A stretch of 64,000 nt of DNA, from the NCBI RefSeq assembly GCF_002904335.1, contig NZ_PPHF01000139.1, positions 1 to 64,000 on the forward strand. Reading direction: 5' to 3'. Position 1 is the first letter of the stretch; every line of letters starts with the position of its first letter. Under the pieces are notes generated by a model. That model did not search any database, had not been told where the DNA came from, and saw only the letters and a list, made by a program, of their open reading frames with translations. The DNA comes from Amycolatopsis sp. CA-126428 (GTDB lineage Bacteria; Actinomycetota; Actinomycetes; Mycobacteriales; Pseudonocardiaceae). The position numbers and the translations under genes were made by a program. Positions 59,077-64,000 of the stretch are shown here, one piece after another.

Positions 59077-61472
59077 CCGAACCGCACGGCTACGAGTGCG
59101 CGCCCTGGGAACTGCGGTGGCGCGGCATGGACGTCGACGCCCTGCAGCGCACGGAATCGGCGTTCGCCGTGTCGAACGGCCACATCGGGCTGCGCGGCAC
59201 CCTCGAGGAGGCCGAGCCGCGCGGGCTGCCCGGGACGTACCTCAACGGGTTCTACGAGCAGCACGAACTCCCCTACGCCGAGGCCGGCTACGGCTACCCC
59301 GAAGAGGGCCAGACCGTCGTCAACGTGACCGACGGCAAGATCATCCGGCTGCTCGTCGAAGACGAACCGCTCGACATGCGCTACGGCGCCGCCACCGCGC
59401 ACGACCGGGTCCTCGACTTCCGCACGGGGACGCTCAGCCGCAACACCGAGTGGTCGTCGCCGACCGGGCGGCGGGTCCGCGTGCGCACCGAGCGGCTCGT
59501 GTCGTTCACCCAGCGCGCGATCGCCGCGATCCGGTACGAGGTCGAGCCGCTCGACGAGGACCTGCAGCTGGTGGTCCAGTCGGACCTGCTGGCCAACGAG
59601 CCGATCGAGTCCGACACGAGTGACCCGCGGGTGGCCGCCGCGCTGGAATCGCCGCTGGTCGGCGAGTTCCACCGCGCGTCGGACTACAACGCCGTACTGG
59701 TGCACCAGACCCGCCGGTCGGGGCTGCGGATGGCCGCGGCGATGGACCACAAGATCGAGGTGGACGACGGGATCCGCGCCCGCATCCACAGCGAAGAGGA
59801 CCTCGCGCGGCTCACCGTCGCCGTCGACGTGCCCAAGGGCGGGCGGCTGCGGATCACCAAGTTCCTCGCCTACGGCTGGTCCGCGCAGCGCTCGGTGCCC
59901 GCGCTGCGGTCCCAGGTCGAGGCGGCGCTGGCCGGCGCCCGCCAGACGGGCTGGAAGGGGCTGCTCACCGAGCAGCGCGAGTTCCTGGACGACTACTGGG
60001 CCACTTCGGACATCGAGATCGAGGGCGATCCCGAACTGCAGCAGGCCGTCCGCTTCGCCCTGTTCCACATCCTGCAGGCCGGGGCCCGCGGCGAGAGCCG
60101 CGCGATCGCCGGCAAGGGGCTGACCGGGCCGGGCTACGACGGGCACGCCTTCTGGGACACCGAATCCTTCGTCCTGCCGGTGCTCACCTACACCATCCCG
60201 GACGCGGCGCGCGACGCCCTCCGCTGGCGTCACTCCACAATGGACAAGGCCCGGGAACGCGCGCACCAGCTGGGGTTGCGCGGCGCGGCGTTCCCCTGGC
60301 GCTCGATCAACGGCGCCGAGTGCTCGGCGTACTGGCCGGCGGGCACGGCGGCCTTCCACGTCAGCGCGGACATCGCCGACGCCGTCCTGCGCTACCTCAA
60401 CGCCACCGGCGACGAGCAGTTCGAGCGCGACTACGGCACCGAGCTGCTGCTGGAAACCGCGCGGCTGTGGGCGTCGCTGGGCCACCACGACCGGCACGGC
60501 ACGTTCCGCATCGACGGCGTCACCGGGCCGGACGAGTACTCGGCGGTGGCGGACAACAACGTCTACACGAACCTGATGGCGCGGCGGAACCTGCAGGCGG
60601 CGGCGCAGTCGTGCGAGCGGCACCCCGACGTGGCCGCGCGGTTCGGCGTCGACACCGTCGAGCTGGACTCGTGGCGCGCGGCCGCGGCGGCGATGTACCT
60701 GCCCTACGACGAAGAACTCGGCGTGCACCCGCAGTCGGAGGGGTTCCTCGACCACGACGAGTGGGACTACGAGCACACCGATGCGGCGCAGTACCCGCTG
60801 CTGCTGCACTTCCCGTACTTCGACCTGTACCGCAAGCAGGTCGTCAAGCAGGCGGACCTGGTGCTGGCGCTGCACCTGTGCGGCGACTCGTTCAGCGCGG
60901 AAGAGAAGGCGCGCGACTTCGCCTACTACGAGGCGAGGACCGTGCGCGACTCGTCGCTGTCGGCGGGAACGCAGGCGGTGGTGGCGGCCGAGGTCGGGCA
61001 TCTGGAGCTGGCCTACGACTACCTCGCCGAAGCCGCGCTGACCGACCTGCACGACGTGCACAACAACGTGCGCAACGGCCTGCACATGGCGTCGCTGGCC
61101 GGCGCGTGGCAGGGCGCCGTGGCCGGGTTCGGCGGCCTGCGCGACCACGGCGGGGCGCTCGCGTTCGCGCCGCGGCTGCCCCCGCAGCTGGGGCGGATCA
61201 CCTTCCGCCTGATGTTCCGCAGCACCCGGTTCCAGGTCGAGGTCGATCCCGACCAGGCCACCTACCACGTCGTCGCCGGTGCGCCCCTGGAGGTCGTGCA
61301 CCACGGGGAGCGCATCACGATCACCAAGGAGCCGCAGCGGTACGCCATCCCGAAGATCGACGCCGGCACGCCGCCGAAGCAGCCACCCGGCCGCGCCCCG
61401 ATGCGGCGCGACTCGGAAGCGGTGCGTCAGTACGCGGAGCCGGCCAACCCGATCACCGAGGAAGGTCGCTAG
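59073..61472 (+). CDS. Glycoside hydrolase family 65 disaccharide phosphorylase
   Basis: 799 residues, the full GH65 length: N-terminal beta-sandwich (MDVDALQRTESAFAVSNGHIGLRG), helical linker, (alpha/alpha)6 catalytic barrel with WDTESFVLPVLTYTIPDAA and the general-acid Glu in DGVTGPDEYSAVADNNVYTN (about residue 487). Members phosphorolyse maltose, trehalose, kojibiose or nigerose with inversion to beta-glucose 1-phosphate. It cannot be told which without structural comparison. Coupled to the phosphoglucomutase gene; together they are a sugar-salvage operon. Confidence 0.93.
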   Translation: MTEPHGYECAPWELRWRGMDVDALQRTESAFAVSNGHIGLRGTLEEAEPRGLPGTYLNGFYEQHELPYAEAGYGYPEEGQTVVNVTDGKIIRLLVEDEPLDMRYGAATAHDRVLDFRTGTLSRNTEWSSPTGRRVRVRTERLVSFTQRAIAAIRYEVEPLDEDLQLVVQSDLLANEPIESDTSDPRVAAALESPLVGEFHRASDYNAVLVHQTRRSGLRMAAAMDHKIEVDDGIRARIHSEEDLARLTVAVDVPKGGRLRITKFLAYGWSAQRSVPALRSQVEAALAGARQTGWKGLLTEQREFLDDYWATSDIEIEGDPELQQAVRFALFHILQAGARGESRAIAGKGLTGPGYDGHAFWDTESFVLPVLTYTIPDAARDALRWRHSTMDKARERAHQLGLRGAAFPWRSINGAECSAYWPAGTAAFHVSADIADAVLRYLNATGDEQFERDYGTELLLETARLWASLGHHDRHGTFRIDGVTGPDEYSAVADNNVYTNLMARRNLQAAAQSCERHPDVAARFGVDTVELDSWRAAAAAMYLPYDEELGVHPQSEGFLDHDEWDYEHTDAAQYPLLLHFPYFDLYRKQVVKQADLVLALHLCGDSFSAEEKARDFAYYEARTVRDSSLSAGTQAVVAAEVGHLELAYDYLAEAALTDLHDVHNNVRNGLHMASLAGAWQGAVAGFGGLRDHGGALAFAPRLPPQLGRITFRLMFRSTRFQVEVDPDQATYHVVAGAPLEVVHHGERITITKEPQRYAIPKIDAGTPPKQPPGRAPMRRDSEAVRQYAEPANPITEEGR

Positions 61473-61635
61473 CGGCTTCGCGGCCGGGTGGGACCTGGAC
61501 GTCCTCGGTCCCACCCGGGCTCACGTCCGGGTCCGGCGCGGTCGGCACGTCGTGCGTCAGCTTGCCGGGGGTCGGGAGCTTCGGGAGCTCTTCGTCTTCG
61601 TCGTCGCGGCCGTGGAGGCGCTGTTGCTCGCTCAT
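61453..61635 (-). CDS. Small acidic hypothetical protein
   Basis: 60 residues, Asp/Glu/Pro-rich (GRDDEDEELPKLPTPGKL) and probably disordered; no domain is recognised. The ATG at 61635 has GGAAAGC before it. It overlaps the GH65 gene by 20 bases on the opposite strand. Real-gene status is moderate, supported by the ribosome-binding site and bias toward acidic residues rather than by homology. Confidence 0.5.
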   Translation of the reverse strand: MSEQQRLHGRDDEDEELPKLPTPGKLTHDVPTAPDPDVSPGGTEDVQVPPGREAASDLPR

Positions 61636-61676
61636 GCTTTCCGGAATACCCGGTTTTCCCGGTGACGGCCAGCGGA

Positions 61677-62630
61677 TCAGGCCGCGTGCATCCCCGCCGC
61701 CGCCCGCGCCTTGTCCTGCAGGGTGAGCAGCAGGCCGTCGCGGGTCGACCAGGGGCAGATCGTCACCTTGCCGCCGGCGACCGTCAGCAGTGCTTCCGCG
61801 ACGATCGCGCCGGCCAGGGCCTGGTGGGCGCGGTTGCGCGAGATGCCGGGCAGTTCCGCCCGCCGCGACGGCGGTAGCGCGGCGAGCCGCGGGATCCACG
61901 CGCGGAGCTCGTCGAGCCGCAGCTCCTTGCACTTGCCCGGGCGGGCGCCGGCCAGCCGCGCGAGCTGCTGCAGCACCTTGGAGCAGCCGACGACCCGCGG
62001 ATCGTCGACGTCGGCGGCGCCGAGCGCGGTGGTCACGACGTCGAGGGCGTGCGCCCGCAGTGCCTTGACCTGCTTGTTCGACACGCGCTCGGACGGCAGC
62101 CAGTCCCGCGTCATCGAGCGGGCCCCCAGCGGCAGCGAGCGCGCGAAGGTGGCTTTCTCGCCCGAGCCGGCGGCCAGTTCGACCGTCCCGCCGCCGATGT
62201 CGAGCACGAGCATCGGCCCGGGTTCGGTGTCGTACCACCGGCGGGCGGCCAGGTAGGTCAGTTCGGCCTCGCGGCGGCCGGAGAGGAACCGCAGTTCGAC
62301 ACCGGTTTCGCCGGCGACGTGCCGGACGACGTCCGCCGCGTTGGCCGCGTCGCGGATCGAGGAGGTCGCGAGCGGGTAGACGTCGCTGACGCCGTGGCGG
62401 TAGGCGGTGGTCATGCCCGCCGCGACGGCCGCCGTGACGGCGTCGATGCCGCGCTCGGACAGGCGGCCGCGGACGTCGAGCTCACGGTCCAGCCGCAGCC
62501 GCGTCTGGTGGTTGACCACGGGTTCGCGGGGTGAGCCGTCCACCGGCACCACCACGAGCCGGGCGCTGAACGAACCGACGTCCAACACGCCCACCGCGGG
62601 CACAGCTCTTTTACGCACTGCTCGGCGCAC
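61677..62630 (-). CDS. Ppx/GppA-family phosphatase
   Basis: 317 residues of the actin-like exopolyphosphatase/guanosine pentaphosphate phosphatase family: phosphate loop VGVLDVGSFSARLVVV, LATSSIRDAANAADVV, and LDIGGGTVELAAGSGEKATFARSLPLGARSMT. It would hydrolyse polyphosphate or pppGpp in the cytoplasm. The first Gly-Ser motif departs from the usual DxGSNS by FSAR. The exact start is uncertain (GTG at 62630, 62618, or upstream at 62678). Confidence 0.87.
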   Translation of the reverse strand: MRRAVRKRAVPAVGVLDVGSFSARLVVVPVDGSPREPVVNHQTRLRLDRELDVRGRLSERGIDAVTAAVAAGMTTAYRHGVSDVYPLATSSIRDAANAADVVRHVAGETGVELRFLSGRREAELTYLAARRWYDTEPGPMLVLDIGGGTVELAAGSGEKATFARSLPLGARSMTRDWLPSERVSNKQVKALRAHALDVVTTALGAADVDDPRVVGCSKVLQQLARLAGARPGKCKELRLDELRAWIPRLAALPPSRRAELPGISRNRAHQALAGAIVAEALLTVAGGKVTICPWSTRDGLLLTLQDKARAAAGMHAA

Positions 62631-62875
62631 CTCACTTCCGCCTAGGTGAATATCCCCAGTTCGACGGCTCGAAACCACTAATCATGTCCGATCTCACGCG
62701 TCATTGCCGGGCGTTTCCGCGAATGAAGCCCTCCGGGGGCGCATTCCTGATGCGAAGGTCACAGTGAGATAACCCGATCGAGTGAACCCCTGGGCAACCG
62801 GACACGATTCGGTAACGCCCGCGCCGGCCCTGCGATTAATCGGACATCGGAACCGGCGTCGAGCAGGGGAAAGAG

Positions 62876-63457
62876 ATGCAACGACCCGAGCAGCTCGTGC
62901 GGCCGGCCGCCGTCGTGTTCGCGGTCGTGGCCGGGCTCGGCTGCGTCCTCCTCGCCGTGACGTCGGTGCTCGCACCGGCGCCCGCGGCCACCCCGGCCGC
63001 GGACCGCCCCGAGGCCGCCGGAGCCCCGCCGGCGGTGGTGCTGATCCCGGACCTGGGCCTGACGCTCAACCACGTAGTGGCCCTCGGCTACGTGGGTGGC
63101 CGCCGCGAGCAGCCGGGCACGGCATCGGGCGTGGGCTGGTTCGCCGACGGGCCGCCGCCGGGAGCCCCCGGGGTGGCGGTGTTGTCGGCCCACGCGAGCT
63201 TCGGCTACACGGCCGGCGCGTTCGCCCGGTTGGACAAGCTCCCGCCGAAAGCGGCGATCACGATCCGCGACGCGAGGGGCCGGGAGTCCCGCTTCACGGT
63301 CCGCAGGACGGCGGTGTTCCCGGCGACCGAGCCGGACACGACGCTGGTGGCCCCGGAGGGCGCTGGGCCGGAGCTGCGGCTGATCACGAGCGACGGAACG
63401 TACGACAGTGCCGGTCTCGGCGGTACGAGGGTCGCGGTCTACGCAACCCTGGGTTAG
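62876..63457 (+). CDS. Sortase-fold protein with Ser replacing the catalytic Cys (class E/F type)
   Basis: 193 residues. An N-terminal membrane anchor (about residues 11-33, AAVVFAVVAGLGCVLLAVTSVL), a Pro/Ala-rich linker and a sortase domain: catalytic His106 in VLSAHASFGYTAGAF, the strand LRLIT, and Arg185 in TRVAVYA. The active Cys after LIT is Ser172 (LRLITSDG), so transpeptidation should be lost or very weak. It could still bind a sorting signal. GGGGAAAGAG precedes the ATG. Confidence 0.85.
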   Translation: MQRPEQLVRPAAVVFAVVAGLGCVLLAVTSVLAPAPAATPAADRPEAAGAPPAVVLIPDLGLTLNHVVALGYVGGRREQPGTASGVGWFADGPPPGAPGVAVLSAHASFGYTAGAFARLDKLPPKAAITIRDARGRESRFTVRRTAVFPATEPDTTLVAPEGAGPELRLITSDGTYDSAGLGGTRVAVYATLG

Positions 63458-63577
63458 CGGCAGGGGCGGCGGTCACTGCGGCCGTGCGGCTGCGGCTTTC
63501 CGGCAGCACAGCGCAGGCACCGCACCCGACCCCGCCGGCCGAGCGGCGCGAAGACCCCCGCACCTCAAACGCGCGAA

Positions 63578-63608
63578 GGCCACCTCGAGAACCTTCCCCG
63601 AGGTGGCC
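63578..63608. terminator. Bidirectional hairpin terminator
   Basis: GGCCACCTCG pairs with CGAGGTGGCC around an 11-base loop. It lies between the convergent sortase-like and LLM genes and could end transcription from both sides. Confidence 0.7.
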
Positions 63609-63622
63609 GCCGCGCGTTGACC

Positions 63623-64000
63623 TCAGTCGATCAGCTCACGCAGCTGTGACACCGCCGCCACGCGGGCCTCGCGGCCGGGCTGCAGGGGGTTCACCACCAG
63701 CGTCGTCGCGCCCGCCTCGGCGAAGGCCGCCAGGCGCTCCTTCACGTAGCCCGCCGGGCCGACCAGGGAAATCGCGCGCAGCAGCTCGGCCGGGACCGCC
63801 GCCGCCGCTTCTTCCTTCTTGCCGTCCAGGTACAGGTCCTGGATCAGCTTCGCCTCGGCCTCGTAGCCGTAGCGGCAGGCCAGGTCGTTGTAGAAGTTCT
63901 TGCCCCGCGCACCCATCCCGCCGATGTACAGGGCCAGGACCGGGCGCACGTAGTCGAGCAGGGGCTCCACATCGTCGCCGATGGCCAGGGCCACCGTGAC
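63623..64000 (-). CDS. LLM-class F420-dependent oxidoreductase, C-terminal part
   Basis: Partial: the reading frame continues past the window edge, so only the last 125 residues are seen. DYVRPVLALYIGGMGARGKNFYNDLACRYGYEAEAKLIQDLYLDGKKEEAAAAVPAELL is typical of the C-terminal half of an F420-dependent luciferase-like monooxygenase group. AYVKERLAAFAEAGATTLVVNPLQ ends the barrel. Substrate not assignable. Confidence 0.85.
   Translation of the reverse strand, partial: VTVALAIGDDVEPLLDYVRPVLALYIGGMGARGKNFYNDLACRYGYEAEAKLIQDLYLDGKKEEAAAAVPAELLRAISLVGPAGYVKERLAAFAEAGATTLVVNPLQPGREARVAAVSQLRELID

Noticed and set aside
58704..61514. Minus-strand frame over the phosphorylase
   Set aside because: GH65 motifs on the plus strand are unambiguous; the minus frame has shadow composition.

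Overview
The window is about 72% GC, with dense coding, GTG starts, many 4-base gene overlaps, F420-type oxidoreductases, ECF sigma/ZAS anti-sigma pairs and Cse-like two-component genes. This points to a filamentous actinobacterium of the Pseudonocardiaceae, most likely Amycolatopsis or a close relative (inference from style and protein families; no rRNA gene is present). It is chromosomal accessory/metabolic territory: no tRNA, rRNA, CRISPR array, phage module or polyketide/NRPS cluster is visible.

Layout. 0-1 kb: a decayed IS5-family element. 1-6 kb: a TetR regulator facing a three-gene molybdenum hydroxylase operon (2Fe-2S, FAD/4Fe-4S and Mo subunits) across two matched 18-bp palindromes. 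6-13.7 kb: a type-B esterase with a displaced nucleophile, an orphan histidine kinase, two zinc-ribbon proteins, a GNAT enzyme, a VOC protein and a quinone oxidoreductase-like MDR. 13.8-18.8 kb: ArsR, a MarR-ABC exporter operon, a class A penicillin-binding protein and an F420-type reductase. 19-27.9 kb: a second SSB, PhoU-like, pirin and hydrolase genes, GntR facing a ThDP enzyme, a PLP decarboxylase and a PAP2 phosphatase. 28-30.5 kb: a response regulator-kinase-lipoprotein operon. 30.6-32 kb: a scrambled FMN-reductase pseudogene, a SoxR box, soxR and a DinB protein. 32-41.5 kb: two tandem paralogues carrying a minisatellite, an SDR, RecQ, an MT0933-like small protein, an adenosine-deaminase-like protein, a VWA/MoxR pair and an aldo/keto reductase. 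41.5-44.2 kb: an SDR/TetR/LLM block bracketed by 44-bp direct repeats that each contain a PafBC-type DNA-damage promoter motif. 44.4-48.5 kb: a PucR-type regulator and a second, Tat-exported molybdenum hydroxylase (IorAB type). 48.6-55.5 kb: ECF sigma/anti-sigma, PadR facing a membrane protein and carotenoid oxygenase operon, double-DUF427, ROK and ArsR-like regulators. 55.6-64 kb: a small secreted protein, a divergent PPOX/MarR pair whose start codons overlap inside a palindrome, a broken MarR/SnoaL boundary, a thioesterase, an ArsR with a REP-like insertion, a beta-phosphoglucomutase/GH65 phosphorylase operon, Ppx/GppA, a catalytically altered sortase and a partial LLM gene.

Themes. Many regulators sit divergently beside the genes they probably control, and the operators are often visible as palindromes. 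Several enzymes retain their fold signature but have lost a catalytic residue (esterase Ser, sortase Cys, SDR Lys, ADA-like Asp). Two unrelated molybdenum hydroxylases occur, with a MoxR/VWA pair of the kind used for complex maturation between them but not adjacent. No single complete novel system could be demonstrated. The best leads are the PafBC-element-bracketed block, the scrambled SoxR target, and the exported or regulated enzymes with altered active sites.
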